DNA of 64,000 bases from Pseudomonadales bacterium (GCA_022825925.1 JAJDVW010000162.1:1-64000), one strand, 5' to 3'; positions 8,416 through 17,301 are shown, numbered from the stretch's first letter. Program-made: numbers and translations. Notes: generated by a model from the sequence alone, not told the origin.

Positions 8416-9696
8416 ATGAACTTCGACATCCCCACCGACCTCCGAGACTACCTCGCCGAACTCGACGACTTCATCGAGCGCGAGATCAAGCCCCTCGAGG
8501 AGGCCGACGACAACATCCGCTTCTTCGACCACCGCCGGGAGGACGCCCGCACGGACTGGGAACGCGGGGGCCTGCCGAACGAGGCGTGGGAAGAACTGAT
8601 GGCCGAGGCGCGCCGGCGCGCGGACGCCGCCGGGCACTACCGCTACCCCTTCCCCAAGGCCTACGGCGGCAAGGACGGGACGAACCTCGGCATGGCGATC
8701 ATTCGCGAGTACCTGGCCGCCAAGGGCCTCGGGCTCCACTGCGACCTGCAGACCGAGCACTCGATCGTCGGCAACAACGTCGGCCTGCTGCTCATGCTGG
8801 AGTACGGCACCGAGCAGCAGAAGGCGGAGTGGATCGACGACCTCGCCGAAGGCCGCCGCGGGTTCGCGTTCGGCATCACCGAGCCCGAGCACGGCTCGGA
8901 CGCCACGCACATGGACACCCATGCCGAGCGCGACGGCGACGAGTGGATCATCAACGGCGCCAAGACCTGGAACACGGGCATCCACAAGGCGAAGTACGAC
9001 CTCATCATGGCGCGCACATCGGGCAAAGCGGGCGACGGGGACGGCATCACCGCCTTCATCACGCCCACCGACTCCGAGGGTTTCAGGATCGAGGAGATGC
9101 TCTGGACCTTCAACATGCCGACGGACCACGGCCGCATCTCGCTCAAGGACGTGCGCGTGCCGCACGACACGATCTTCGGGGGAGAGGGGCGCGGGCTGCA
9201 GGTCGTGCAGCACTTCTTCAACGAGAACCGCATCCGCCAGGCCGCGTCGAGCCTCGGCGCCGCGCAGTACTGCATCGACGAGTCCGTCGAGTACGCCAAG
9301 GTGCGCAAGCCCTTCGGCAAGCCGCTGTCGCAGAACCAGGCGATCCAGTTCCCCCTTGCCGAACTGCAGACGCAGGCGGAGATGCTGCGCGCGCTGATCC
9401 ACAAGACCGCCTGGGAGATGGACACCTACGGGGCGTTCTCCGTCTCCGACAAGGTCTCGATGTGCAACTACTACTCCAACCGGCTCTGCTGCGAGGCCGC
9501 GGACCGGGCGATGCAGGTGCACGGCGGCCTCGGATACTCGCGCCACAAGCCCTTCGAGCACATCTACCGCCACCACCGCCGGTACCGCATCACGGAAGGC
9601 GCGGAAGAGATCCAGATCCGGCGCATCGCGGGCTACATGTTCGGGTTCATGAAGCAGCGCGCGCCGAAGGGCGTTTCGGTGTCCCCGGGCTCCTGA
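8416..9696 (+). CDS. Acyl-CoA dehydrogenase
   Basis: A 426-residue flavoenzyme catalysing FAD-dependent alpha,beta-desaturation of an acyl-CoA. The helical N-terminal domain precedes the flavin-binding beta region (FAFGITEPEHGSDATHMDT, IINGAKTWNTG). Later segments include IRQAASSLGAAQYC, RKPFGKPLSQNQ and the C-terminal TEGAEEIQIRRIAG, where the second residue of TEG matches the catalytic glutamate position of the family. The length is a little above the usual 380-400, which fits the acyl-CoA dehydrogenase subgroup with an extended N-terminus. It stands alone, with a palindrome upstream. Substrate chain length cannot be inferred. Confidence 0.93.
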   Translation: MNFDIPTDLRDYLAELDDFIEREIKPLEEADDNIRFFDHRREDARTDWERGGLPNEAWEELMAEARRRADAAGHYRYPFPKAYGGKDGTNLGMAIIREYLAAKGLGLHCDLQTEHSIVGNNVGLLLMLEYGTEQQKAEWIDDLAEGRRGFAFGITEPEHGSDATHMDTHAERDGDEWIINGAKTWNTGIHKAKYDLIMARTSGKAGDGDGITAFITPTDSEGFRIEEMLWTFNMPTDHGRISLKDVRVPHDTIFGGEGRGLQVVQHFFNENRIRQAASSLGAAQYCIDESVEYAKVRKPFGKPLSQNQAIQFPLAELQTQAEMLRALIHKTAWEMDTYGAFSVSDKVSMCNYYSNRLCCEAADRAMQVHGGLGYSRHKPFEHIYRHHRRYRITEGAEEIQIRRIAGYMFGFMKQRAPKGVSVSPGS

Positions 9697-9742
9697 ACGC
9701 CACGAGCCGGTCAGCGCGCAGACGCGGACCGCGGGCGTCCAT

Positions 9743-9803
9743 TACGCACAAACGCGATACGCCCAAATGCGTATCCGGTGTATGCGTTTCCGCGTTTTGC
9801 GTA
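9743..9803. repeat. Nested inverted repeat between a dehydrogenase gene and an ATPase fragment
   Basis: Outer arms TTACGCACAAACGCG (9743 onward) and CGCGTTTTGCGTA (to 9803) pair almost perfectly with one unpaired base. They enclose an inner perfect repeat ATACGC-CCAAAT-GCGTAT (9757-9774). Local composition is lower in GC than the flanks. It could be a mobile-element end, a recombination site or a strong transcription hairpin. No copy was found elsewhere in the window. Confidence 0.5.
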
Positions 9804-9816
9804 GTGCGCTTGGCTG

Positions 9817-10080
9817 GTGGCTGAAGAGGGCGGTGTTGCCGCCGGCCGCGTGGCGCGCCTGGCGCCCAGCCAACGAACGCTGTTGCGCGGTATCGCGGAG
9901 GCCGAAGAAGGCGTGCCGCATCCCACTTCACACCCCTTTCCGGGAAGGCTGCGGCTACCGGTATCGACCGGTGTGCGGGCGCGGGATGCGCTTGAGCGGG
10001 ACGACCTGATCCAGCAGGAGGAAGACGGGCGCTGGGTGCTGGTGGACCCCGCCATGGCAGCCCGGCTGCGGCAGGTTTGA
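9817..10080 (+). pseudogene. C-terminal winged-helix fragment of an AAA-type (archaeal-like) ATPase
   Basis: An 87-codon frame from a GTG. Its stretches LAPSQRTLLRGIAEAE, HPTSHPFPGRLRLP, ARDALERDDLIQ and EEDGRWVLVDPAMAARLR closely follow the C-terminal winged-helix end of 'archaeal-type' AAA ATPases, which typically runs 'QR.LLRALA..G...PTS..F..RHGLP..S.VR.AL..L....L....DG.W.VVDP....WLR'. The whole P-loop domain (about 270 residues) is absent, so this is a remnant, not a working gene. It starts directly after the nested inverted repeat, which may mark the break point. Family recognition is from memory of the motif pattern. Confidence 0.6.
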
Positions 10081-10230
10081 AGCCGCCGCAGCCGAGGACC
10101 GACGGACGTTGAGGCGAGACGTGGAACTCGGAGCCCGGATGTCCTCGTAGACGCGCCGTAATTTTGGGTGCGCCACCGCCCTTCCTCCCGTACCATCGGG
10201 CGACGCAAGCGCTGGAGGGAGCTTGACACC

Positions 10231-12621
10231 ATGCGACTGAGAACCCTGTTTGTTCTGCTGTCCGGCACGTTCCTGATCGTGCCGCCGATTCACGCCCAAG
10301 AGGCCGGAGAAGGCGCCCAGGTCATCGAGGAACTGGTCGTCACCGCCCGGCGGCGGGAGGAGACCGTCCAGGAGGTGCCCATCCCCGTGACCGCGCTGGG
10401 CGGCGAGGCGCTCAGGGACCGGGCCGCGGACGACCTGACGGACCTGACCCGGCTCACGCCGAACATGAACTTCAACGTCTCGGGCGTTTCCCGGAACACC
10501 GCGAGCGTCTTCCTGCGCGGGATCGGTCAGGTCAACTGGGCGCCGTCCCAGGACCCGAAGATCGGGACGTACGTGGACGGCGTCTATCTCGGACGACCCC
10601 AGGGCGGCGTCTTCGACTTCATGGACATCGACCGGGTGGAGGTGCTGCGGGGTCCGCAGGGGACGCTGTTCGGACGCAACACCACCGCGGGACTGGTGCA
10701 CATCATCAGCAACCGGCCCACGGAGGAGTTCGACTACTCGGTGGGCGCCGGCATCGGCAACGACAACGCGCGCAGGGTCGAGGGGATGCTCAACCTGCCG
10801 CTCAACGACGTGCTCGCCGCCCGTTTCGCGTTCCAGAGCCGCGAGGCCGACGGTTACGTCAGGAACGTCGGCGCCGGCGAGGACTGGGGCGACGAGAACT
10901 CGACGAGCGCCAGGCTGTCCTTCCGCTGGACGCCGAACGACCGCGTCCACGCCGACCTGATCATCGAGGCGTACAAGGCCGACGAGACCGCCCTGCTCGC
11001 ATCGTGCGAGTGGGGCGGGCCGCCGAACGGCGCCGACGCGGCACCCTTCACCGTCATGTGGGCGGCCTGGGTTTTCAACGTCTACGATGAGATACGCAAC
11101 GCGTGCATCGGCACGTCCCCCTACCGGTCCAACGACAACGATCCGGACAACAGCAGCGACGCCGAGACCTACAGTTACACGCTGGACCTGTCCGTCGACC
11201 TCGGCTTCGCGGACCTCACCTCCATCACCTCGTTCCGGGACCTCACCAGCTACAACGGTTCCTGGGGCTGGGGGAGCGACGCCGTTGGAACGGCTTCGCT
11301 GATCGAGGTGCTCGGCACGACGGATGACGAGGGCGAGCAGTGGTCGCAGGAGTTCCGCCTGTCCGGCATCGCGATGAACGACCGCCTCGACTGGGTGATC
11401 GGCGTGTACGCGTTCGAGGAGAACAACGTCATCAACCTGGACGTGCCCCTCCTGCGCGGGGCGGTGGCGCCGGACTGTGCGGTCTGGCCCGTCTGGTGCT
11501 TCCCCAGCGGCATTCCCGGAGTTCCCCTGGGAGCTCTCGTCCAGGGAGCTTTCCAGATAAACGGCAGCCGCAACCAGGAAATGGACGGCACCAACGCCTC
11601 GCAGGCGGTCTTCGGCGAGATCACCTGGAGGTTCGCGGACGCGTGGTCCCTGACCGCCGGCGCGCGCTACTCCCGTGACAAGCGGGAGTTCGCTCGCTCC
11701 GATTGGTTCTTTGGGGGCGGGCTGCGTCCAGGCCACGCCTGCCGCCCGGGTGCCGGGCCGGTACGCAACGGCACGACCTGCATGGACGATGTCTCCTTCA
11801 GCGAAGTCACGCCCCGCGCGATCCTGAGCTGGGACATCGCCGAGAACGTGATGCTGTACGCCGGGTGGAGCAAGGGGTATTCGAGCGGCGGCTTCAACCA
11901 GGACGTGAACATCCGGCCGTACGACCCCGAGATCTCCGGAAACTGGGAAGGCGGCATGAAGTCGACCTGGGCCGACGGCACCCGGTTGCTAAACCTCACG
12001 GCGTTCCACAACACCTACGAGAACCAGCAGATCACCGTGAGCCGCATCGTGAACGGCTTTCCGACGGCGGACCTGATCAACGCCCAGGAGGCGACCCTGT
12101 TCGGCGTCGAGGGCGAGTTCCGCGTCGAACTGCCGGCCGGCTGGTACACCCAGGGGACGTTCGGCTGGATGAACGGCGACTACGACGAGTTCACGGTCCT
12201 GGACAACCTCGGCCTGCTCGGGCAGGCGCCCGTCATCGTCGAACGCGACCTCTCCCACACGGAAACCATCCGGGGCGCGCCGTACACGTACAGCCTCGCG
12301 CTGGGCAAGACCCAGGTCCTCGCGAACGGCGGCTTGCTGGCCGGGCAGGTCGGCTGGGCCTTCCGCGGACGCACCTACAACACGCTCGAGACCCGGCAAA
12401 GCTCCCGCCAGGGCAAGTACGGGCTGCTCGACGCCCGTTTCGTGTGGGCGCTCCCGAACGGCCAGACCAGCATCTCCGTCACCGGCAACAATCTGCTGGG
12501 GCGGGTGTACTACCTGGGTGCGGTCGACCTGACGGGGCCCGGCGACCTCGGCACGAACTCGAAGTACTGGGCCGAGCCGCGGCGCTTCCGGCTGGAGGTG
12601 ACGCACCGCCTCGGGCGGTAG
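10231..12621 (+). CDS. TonB-dependent receptor
   Basis: A 796-residue outer-membrane receptor. The ATG at 10231 follows GGAGGGA and gives a clean signal peptide (cleavage after IHA). A TonB-box-like EELVVTARRREE is followed by the plug domain (PIPVTALGGEAL, DLTRLTPNMNFNVSG, RVEVLRGPQGTLFGRNTTAG), then a 22-strand barrel region (SAGARYSRDKREFA, LYAGWSKGYSSGGFNQDVN, NLLGRVYYLGA). The plug belongs to the group often linked to aromatic or complex organic ligands rather than classic siderophores, but the ligand is unknown. It is monocistronic. Its stop codon is the first triplet of repeat copy A. Confidence 0.95.
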   Translation: MRLRTLFVLLSGTFLIVPPIHAQEAGEGAQVIEELVVTARRREETVQEVPIPVTALGGEALRDRAADDLTDLTRLTPNMNFNVSGVSRNTASVFLRGIGQVNWAPSQDPKIGTYVDGVYLGRPQGGVFDFMDIDRVEVLRGPQGTLFGRNTTAGLVHIISNRPTEEFDYSVGAGIGNDNARRVEGMLNLPLNDVLAARFAFQSREADGYVRNVGAGEDWGDENSTSARLSFRWTPNDRVHADLIIEAYKADETALLASCEWGGPPNGADAAPFTVMWAAWVFNVYDEIRNACIGTSPYRSNDNDPDNSSDAETYSYTLDLSVDLGFADLTSITSFRDLTSYNGSWGWGSDAVGTASLIEVLGTTDDEGEQWSQEFRLSGIAMNDRLDWVIGVYAFEENNVINLDVPLLRGAVAPDCAVWPVWCFPSGIPGVPLGALVQGAFQINGSRNQEMDGTNASQAVFGEITWRFADAWSLTAGARYSRDKREFARSDWFFGGGLRPGHACRPGAGPVRNGTTCMDDVSFSEVTPRAILSWDIAENVMLYAGWSKGYSSGGFNQDVNIRPYDPEISGNWEGGMKSTWADGTRLLNLTAFHNTYENQQITVSRIVNGFPTADLINAQEATLFGVEGEFRVELPAGWYTQGTFGWMNGDYDEFTVLDNLGLLGQAPVIVERDLSHTETIRGAPYTYSLALGKTQVLANGGLLAGQVGWAFRGRTYNTLETRQSSRQGKYGLLDARFVWALPNGQTSISVTGNNLLGRVYYLGAVDLTGPGDLGTNSKYWAEPRRFRLEVTHRLGR

Positions 12622-12682
12622 CGCGACCTGGCGGTCGCGTTCGGAGTTTCGCTTGCGCGAAACTCCTGCGGCGCAACTTGCC
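12619..12682. repeat. Dispersed palindromic repeat, copy A (REP-like), starting at a stop codon
   Basis: 64 bp containing two hairpins: CGCGACC-TGGC-GGTCGCG (12622-12639) and GGAGTTTCGC-TTGC-GCGAAACTCC (12643-12666), then GGCGCAACTTGCC. It matches copy B at 28412-28476 with six mismatches and one single-base gap. The first triplet is the TAG stop of the TonB receptor gene, and the convergent VOC gene ends six bases beyond. It is well placed to act as a two-way terminator. Confidence 0.85.
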
Positions 12683-12687
12683 GACCT

Positions 12688-13122
12688 TCAGGACCCGACG
12701 CGCGTCTCCGAGCCATCGGGGGCGGGCGTCGGCGCCTCGTCGGTGTCCTGGCCGAACACGAGCACATGCCCGGCCGGGTCCGTGGTCTCGAACTCCTTCA
12801 TGCCATAGAAACGCACGACGAGATCCGTCGCCGGCCAGCCGCTCTCCGTCACCGACCGGTGCAGCGCGGCCACGTCGTCCACGTAGAGGTAGTAGAGCGT
12901 CTGCGGGTGCCGTCCATCGATCCGCGGCGCGAGCGGGATGTAGGTCGGGCTCGCGAGCATGATGCGCGCCCCGCCGCACTGCACGGACGCCCAGCCGCTA
13001 CGTCCCACGTCGTCCATGCGGTCGCGGACCTCGAAACCGAGGACGTCGGTGTAGAAGGCAAGGACTTCCTGCACGTCCTCGCAGATGAGCATGGGCACCA
13101 GGCCGGAGATTTGGGCGGGCAT
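12688..13122 (-). CDS. VOC (glyoxalase/bleomycin-resistance-like) family protein
   Basis: A 144-residue single-module vicinal-oxygen-chelate protein. It has the paired beta-alpha-beta-beta-beta pattern, seen in VPMLICEDVQEVLAFYTDVL, FEVRDRM, GGARIMLASP, YLYVDDVAALHRSV, and FYGMKEFETTDPAGHVLVFG. The closing 'DPxGHVLVFGQ' strand is typical. Family members are lyases, dioxygenases or binding proteins; substrate is not evident. It is divergent from the LLM flavin oxidoreductase gene across a 93-base spacer holding a long palindrome, so the two are probably controlled together. Confidence 0.85.
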   Translation of the reverse strand: MPAQISGLVPMLICEDVQEVLAFYTDVLGFEVRDRMDDVGRSGWASVQCGGARIMLASPTYIPLAPRIDGRHPQTLYYLYVDDVAALHRSVTESGWPATDLVVRFYGMKEFETTDPAGHVLVFGQDTDEAPTPAPDGSETRVGS

Positions 13123-13149
13123 GAGCCGGTCCCTTGTTTGTCGCTATAT

Positions 13150-13180
13150 TGAAAACCGGACGGTCAACGTCCAGTTTTCA
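13150..13180. promoter_or_regulatory. 31-bp near-perfect palindromic operator between divergent VOC and LLM genes
   Basis: TGAAAACCGGACG-GTCAA-CGTCCAGTTTTCA has 13-base arms with one mismatch. It sits in the middle of the divergent spacer, with TATATT just beside it as a possible -10 element. Length and symmetry fit a TetR-type dimer pair. No regulator gene lies next to it in this window. Confidence 0.7.
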
Positions 13181-13215
13181 TGGTAAGCGTCGACACCACA
13201 AGGAGATCCCCGGGC

Positions 13216-14202
13216 ATGGCTGAAACACCGTTGGGCGTCACCGTCGGGAGCCTCGCCGTACTCGGCCCCCGCGCGACCGCGGAGATTGCGCGACTGGCGG
13301 AGTCGATGGGCTACGGATCGCTCTGGACGGCCGAGGCCACCGGCACCGACGCGTTCACCCCGCTGGCGACGGTGTCGGCGGTGGCTCCCGGCATGGGGCT
13401 CGGGACGGGCATCGTCCCCATCCAGCTCCGCACGCCCGCGCTCGCCGCCATGTCCGCCGCGACGCTGCAAGCGCTGAGTCCGGATGCGGACGTTTGGCTG
13501 GGATTGGGTGTCTCGGCGCCCGCGATCCTGCGCCAGCACGGGCAGCCTCCCGCGGACCGTCCGCTCGCCATGATGCGCGAGTACGTCGCCCTTGTGCGCG
13601 AGTGCCTGTCCGGGGAGTCCGTGACGTTCGAGGGCGACTTCTGGCAGGTGCGCCGGTTCCGCCTCGGCGTGCGGCTCGGAGAACGTCGGCCGAGGGTCGT
13701 GATGGCGGCGCTGAACCCGCGCATGCTCAGGCTCGCCGGCGAGATCGCCGACGGCGTGCTGCTGAACTACATTCCCGCATCCCACGTCGGACCTTCCATC
13801 GAACACGTCCGCGCCGGCGGCGGCGCGACGGTGTTCGCCTACGTGCACGCCGCCGTCGGGGACTTTGAGCGACGCGCCGGGTCGGCCCGCAGGGACCTCT
13901 TCAACTACGCGATGGCGGACGGTTACGCGCGCATGTTCCGGGCCAGCGGTTTCGCGGGCGAGGTCGACGAGGTACGTGCGCGGCAGGCGGCGCGGGATCG
14001 GGACGGGGCGCTGGCGGCGGTGTCGGACCGGATGATCCAGGCCATCGACTTCATCGGCGACGAGGGCGCGGTCGCGGACTTCGTGCGGACCTACGTCGAC
14101 GCGGGGGTCGAATACCCCGTGCTGATGCCGTTGCCCTGGGGCGACGACCGTTTCGCGGTGACCCGGGCGACGATGGCGGCCGCCGCGCGAGCGGTCGGAT
14201 AA
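13216..14202 (+). CDS. LLM class (luciferase-like) flavin-dependent oxidoreductase
   Basis: A 328-residue TIM-barrel flavoprotein. The ATG at 13216 is chosen because AAGGAG sits about nine bases upstream. The other in-frame ATG at 13180 lies inside the palindrome. Typical strands are LGVTVGSLAVLGPRATAEIA, MGYGSLWTAEATGTDAFTPL, LGTGIVPIQLRTPALAAM, RPRVVMAALNPRMLRLAGE and IADGVLLNYIP. The bacterial luciferase-like superfamily uses reduced FMN or F420 to oxygenate or reduce diverse small molecules. The cofactor here cannot be decided from sequence. It is paired divergently with a VOC protein, suggesting a small inducible catabolic or detoxification unit. Confidence 0.9.
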   Translation: MAETPLGVTVGSLAVLGPRATAEIARLAESMGYGSLWTAEATGTDAFTPLATVSAVAPGMGLGTGIVPIQLRTPALAAMSAATLQALSPDADVWLGLGVSAPAILRQHGQPPADRPLAMMREYVALVRECLSGESVTFEGDFWQVRRFRLGVRLGERRPRVVMAALNPRMLRLAGEIADGVLLNYIPASHVGPSIEHVRAGGGATVFAYVHAAVGDFERRAGSARRDLFNYAMADGYARMFRASGFAGEVDEVRARQAARDRDGALAAVSDRMIQAIDFIGDEGAVADFVRTYVDAGVEYPVLMPLPWGDDRFAVTRATMAAAARAVG

Positions 14203-14282
14203 CGCTGGCGCCTTGACCGCGCCGGCCTTCCCGTGAACACTTGGCGTCCCCTGCGGGGCGGCGCGGCGAGCGCGTCATCGGC

Positions 14283-14359
14283 GGGTGCGTAGCTCAGTTG
14301 GTTAGAGCGCTGTCTTCACATGGCAGAAGTCGCTGGTTCGAATCCAGCCGCGCCCACCA
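14283..14359 (+). tRNA. tRNA-Val (anticodon CAC)
   Basis: A 77-nt cloverleaf. The acceptor GGGTGCG pairs with CGCGCCC, with one G-T pair. The D arm is GCTC/GAGC. The anticodon stem CTGTC/GGCAG closes the loop TTCACAT, with CAC at positions 34-36. The T arm is GCTGG-TTCGAAT-CCAGC. The CCA tail is encoded. It reads GUG codons. No duplicated 3' end that would indicate an integrated element was noticed nearby. Confidence 0.96.
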
Positions 14360-14492
14360 CCTTCGCCCGGCGTTTCGCGAGCCAGCTTGTCGACTGGCTC
14401 GCCGCGATGCCGACACCCGCCCGGACACGCCGGTGCGCCTGGAAACCGCACAACCCGCAGGAGACGCCCTTGCGCGGCGTCCCGTCAGGACG

Positions 14493-14936
14493 TCATGCGC
14501 GGACCGTCCTGGCGGCTGCGCCGAGGGCGACCAGCAGCCCCACCTTGACGAACTCCAGCACCGGATAGAGCCAGTGCAGCGAGGACGCCGGCACTTCCAC
14601 CCCCCGGATGATCGTCTCCGCACGCGCGTCGAGAATCGGCAGAAGCCCGAAGTACTGACCCGCGATCAGGGCCACGACCAACCCGAAGATCGCCGCCGGC
14701 ACGCGGCCCGGGCGCAGCAGGGCGAAGAGGGCCGCCATCGCGGCCACGGCCGCGAACTCTATCCACTGCAGGGCGGTGAACGTGACGCGGCCAACCTCGA
14801 GGGCGTGCGCCTGCGAGAGCGAGGGAGCGAGAAACTTGACCGGAGTCGCGACGAAGCTGACCCCGAGCAGGAGCCCCGCCCAGAGCCACGCGAACAGGGC
14901 GAGCGCGTTACCCCGATGCCACGGCGCGCCATCCAT
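14493..14936 (-). CDS. Small integral membrane protein, unknown function
   Basis: A 147-residue protein starting at the ATG at 14936 with about four hydrophobic helices: LALFAWLWAGLLLGVSFVA, QWIEFAAVAAMAALFALL, AAIFGLVVALIAGQYFGLL and LYPVLEFVKVGLLVALGAAA. The segment VATPVKFLAPSLSQAHALEVGR between helices 1 and 2 looks conserved-protein-like and resembles DUF4149-type small membrane proteins, but I do not recognise it firmly. It lies 13 bases downstream of the carboxyltransferase gene on the same strand, so it is probably co-transcribed. Confidence 0.8.
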   Translation of the reverse strand: MDGAPWHRGNALALFAWLWAGLLLGVSFVATPVKFLAPSLSQAHALEVGRVTFTALQWIEFAAVAAMAALFALLRPGRVPAAIFGLVVALIAGQYFGLLPILDARAETIIRGVEVPASSLHWLYPVLEFVKVGLLVALGAAARTVRA

Positions 14937-14949
14937 CCCGCCTCCTGCT

Positions 14950-16512
14950 TCAGGGCCGGTAAGGCACCCGCGGCTCGCCGAGCTGCGTGCGCAACACCCG
15001 CTGCGCCTCCTCCGCGAACTCGCAGAGCACCGCACGCGTCTCCCGCGGATCGATGATGTCCTGGCCCGTCGCCTCGGCCGTGCGGAACGGCGAAGCGACC
15101 GCGTGCAGCCGCGCCTCGATCTCCCTTCGCTTGGCTTCCGGGTCCGGCGCGTTGTCGATCTCGCGCCGGTAGGCCGCCGAAGTCCCGCCCGCGATCGGCA
15201 TGGAGCCCCAGGTCGCGGACGGCCAGGCGTAGCGGCGAAACATGCCGCTCGCCCGGTGGTGCGTCGAGCCGGCCACGCCGAACACGCGGCCGATCGCGAG
15301 GGTGATGAGGGGCATCCGCGTCTGCGAGGTCACCACGAGCAACTGCGCCCCGGCGCGCTCGATGCCCTGCTTCTCCGCCTCGAGGCCGACCATGAATCCC
15401 GGTTCGTCACAGAGGCTCACCACCGGCAGGTGGAAGACGTCGCAAAGCTGCAGCAGCCGCATGACCTTGCTGCCCCCGGCCACGTCGGTCGCGCCACCGT
15501 GGTGACGCGGGTTGTTGGCCATCACGCCCACCGGATAGCCGTTCAGCCGGCCGAGGCCCGTAATCCGGGCGCGTCCGTAGCGGGGCGCGATCTCGAAGAA
15601 CGATCCCGTGTCCAGCACGGAGTGGATGAGCTTGTAGATGTCGTAGATCTTGCGGCGGTCACGCGGCATCAGGTCGACCAGGGCCTCGTCGCGCCGCTCC
15701 GGGTCGTCGTCGGTCGGGCCCCGGGGCGCCATCTCCCAGACGTTCGACGGCAGGTAGCCGAGGAAGGTCCGGATCATCTCGAAGGCTTCCTCCTCGGTGT
15801 TGGCCAGGTTGTCGACGCTCCCGCTGACGCGCGTGTGGATGTGCGCGCCGCCGAGGTCGTCCTTCGAGATGTCGTAGCCGAGGGCGGCCTTCACCACCGG
15901 CGGTCCGCCCGGGAAGAGCTGGCTCGTGTCCTTCACCATCACGTTGAAGTGCGCGAGACAGGCATGGATGGCCGGCCCGCCCGCGACGGAGCCCATCACC
16001 GCCGCCACGACGGGTACCTTCGACAGCATGTCGACATCGATCAGCCACCACGAACTGCCGTCCGGCAGGTACGTGCGGCCGATCTCCTCGAAGTGCCTTA
16101 CGCTCCCGCCGGCGGCGTCGAGGAGGCGGACGAACGGCACTTTCCACTCCCGCGCGCGCTCGTTCGGCGCAAGCTCCGAGCCCATGCCGCCCCCGCCGCC
16201 GCCGGAACCCCCCCGTATGGTGAAGTCGCCGGCCGTCACCACGATCTTCCGTCCGTCCACGCGGGCCGTGCCCTCGACGACGGCGCGCGGGATGAATGAC
16301 TTGAGCTTGTTGTCCTCGTAGGTCCCCTCGCCCGCCAGCGAGTAGAACTCGCGGAACGATCCGTCGTCCACGAAGCCGGCGATGCGCTCGCGCGCCGTCA
16401 GCTTGCCGTGCCGGTGCTGACGCTCGACGCCTTCGGGACCGCCCATCCCCTCGCGCAGGCGACGGCGCCGTTCGATTTCGGCCACTTCCGCACGCCAGCC
16501 CCGTTCTTCCAT
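14950..16512 (-). CDS. Acyl-CoA carboxylase beta subunit (carboxyltransferase)
   Basis: A 520-residue carboxyltransferase of the propionyl/methylcrotonyl/geranyl-CoA carboxylase beta type, which moves CO2 from carboxybiotin to an acyl-CoA. The ATG at 16512 is used. Family features are QHRHGKLTARERIAGFVDDG near the N-terminus, the oxyanion segments SVAGGPAIHACLAHF and MVKDTSQLFPGGPPVVKAAL, the second crotonase-like lobe (VGVMANNPRHHGGATDVAG), PVVSLCDEPGFMVG, and ITLAIGRVFGVAG. The glycine-rich run after FTIRGG is longer than usual. No biotin carboxylase alpha chain is encoded nearby, so the partner must lie elsewhere. The small membrane protein gene follows it. Confidence 0.93.
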   Translation of the reverse strand: MEERGWRAEVAEIERRRRLREGMGGPEGVERQHRHGKLTARERIAGFVDDGSFREFYSLAGEGTYEDNKLKSFIPRAVVEGTARVDGRKIVVTAGDFTIRGGSGGGGGGMGSELAPNERAREWKVPFVRLLDAAGGSVRHFEEIGRTYLPDGSSWWLIDVDMLSKVPVVAAVMGSVAGGPAIHACLAHFNVMVKDTSQLFPGGPPVVKAALGYDISKDDLGGAHIHTRVSGSVDNLANTEEEAFEMIRTFLGYLPSNVWEMAPRGPTDDDPERRDEALVDLMPRDRRKIYDIYKLIHSVLDTGSFFEIAPRYGRARITGLGRLNGYPVGVMANNPRHHGGATDVAGGSKVMRLLQLCDVFHLPVVSLCDEPGFMVGLEAEKQGIERAGAQLLVVTSQTRMPLITLAIGRVFGVAGSTHHRASGMFRRYAWPSATWGSMPIAGGTSAAYRREIDNAPDPEAKRREIEARLHAVASPFRTAEATGQDIIDPRETRAVLCEFAEEAQRVLRTQLGEPRVPYRP

Positions 16513-16571
16513 CTCGTCGCGCCCTCTCGTCTCTACCGCCAGCCGGCAATGGTCACTTAGGCGCACCCGCC

Positions 16572-17301
16572 GCTGCAAGGAGACGCCGGCCCTGATCGGC
16601 GCCGGCGTGCGGGGGGTCGGGGCGGACGCGCCGTTCGACGACGCGCCGTTCGTCCAGACCTGGGGGCGCCCGGCGACCGAGGACTACCGTTTCTTCCTGA
16701 ACGGAGGCGTGCCCCTGTCCGACACCGCGGACGCGTACTTCCACGCCAACCATGCCTCCACCGAGGGCCTGGGCATCGAGGACCGGCTGCCGCAGGGGTT
16801 CACGCCGTTCTTCGACGGCGATCACCGGGACTACAGCATCGTCACCGGAATCCGCGGCGACGCGGGTGGCCTGGGCCATGACTTCAGCGTCGGCCATGGC
16901 GAGGACACCCTGGACTTCTTCCTGAACAACACCGTCAATCCGGACGTCGGCCTGGGCCCCGACCCCGGGACAGTCCAACCTGCAGAAGATCACCACCACC
17001 TTCGACAACGACACCGGCCTGCAGATCGAGTCGGGCACGGTGCCGCCGGACCATCCCTCCGCCCTCGCCGCCGGCGGAGCGCCCCTGGAGGAGGAGCAGT
17101 CGGTCGACCCTCGAACTCCGCTACGACGTCAACGACCACACGCGACTGGCGCGCGGCGGCACGAACGCGTTCGACGAGTATCCCGACGTGACCGGGGCAC
17201 CGTACGCGAGCCGGCTGAACGCCGGCCTGCCGTACGCGCGACGTACCGCCGCCAACTTCGAGGGCGGCTCCTGGTGCCTGAGGGTGACCTACCACTGGTG
17301 A
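16572..17301 (+). pseudogene. Degraded TonB-dependent receptor
   Basis: The first part reads in one frame WGRPATEDYRFFLNGGVPL, AYFHANHASTEGLGIEDR and PFFDGDHRDYSIVTGIRG, then HDFSVGHGEDTLDFFLNNTV. This matches the barrel of a TonB receptor family with 'YG.P....W.FF.N.G..L'. A frameshift near 16970 moves to SNLQKITTTFDNDTGLQIES. A further shift leads to LELRYDVNDHTRL, GGTNAFDEYPDVTG and a terminal LRVTYHW followed by a stop at 17301. The signal peptide, TonB box and plug are gone, and large barrel segments are missing. An unrelated-looking start codon precedes it. Clearly a dead gene; it may descend from a duplicate of a receptor elsewhere in the genome. Confidence 0.85.

Noticed and set aside
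14283..14359. tRNA gene as an island integration site
   Set aside because: No integrase gene and no repeated tRNA 3' end were found near it.
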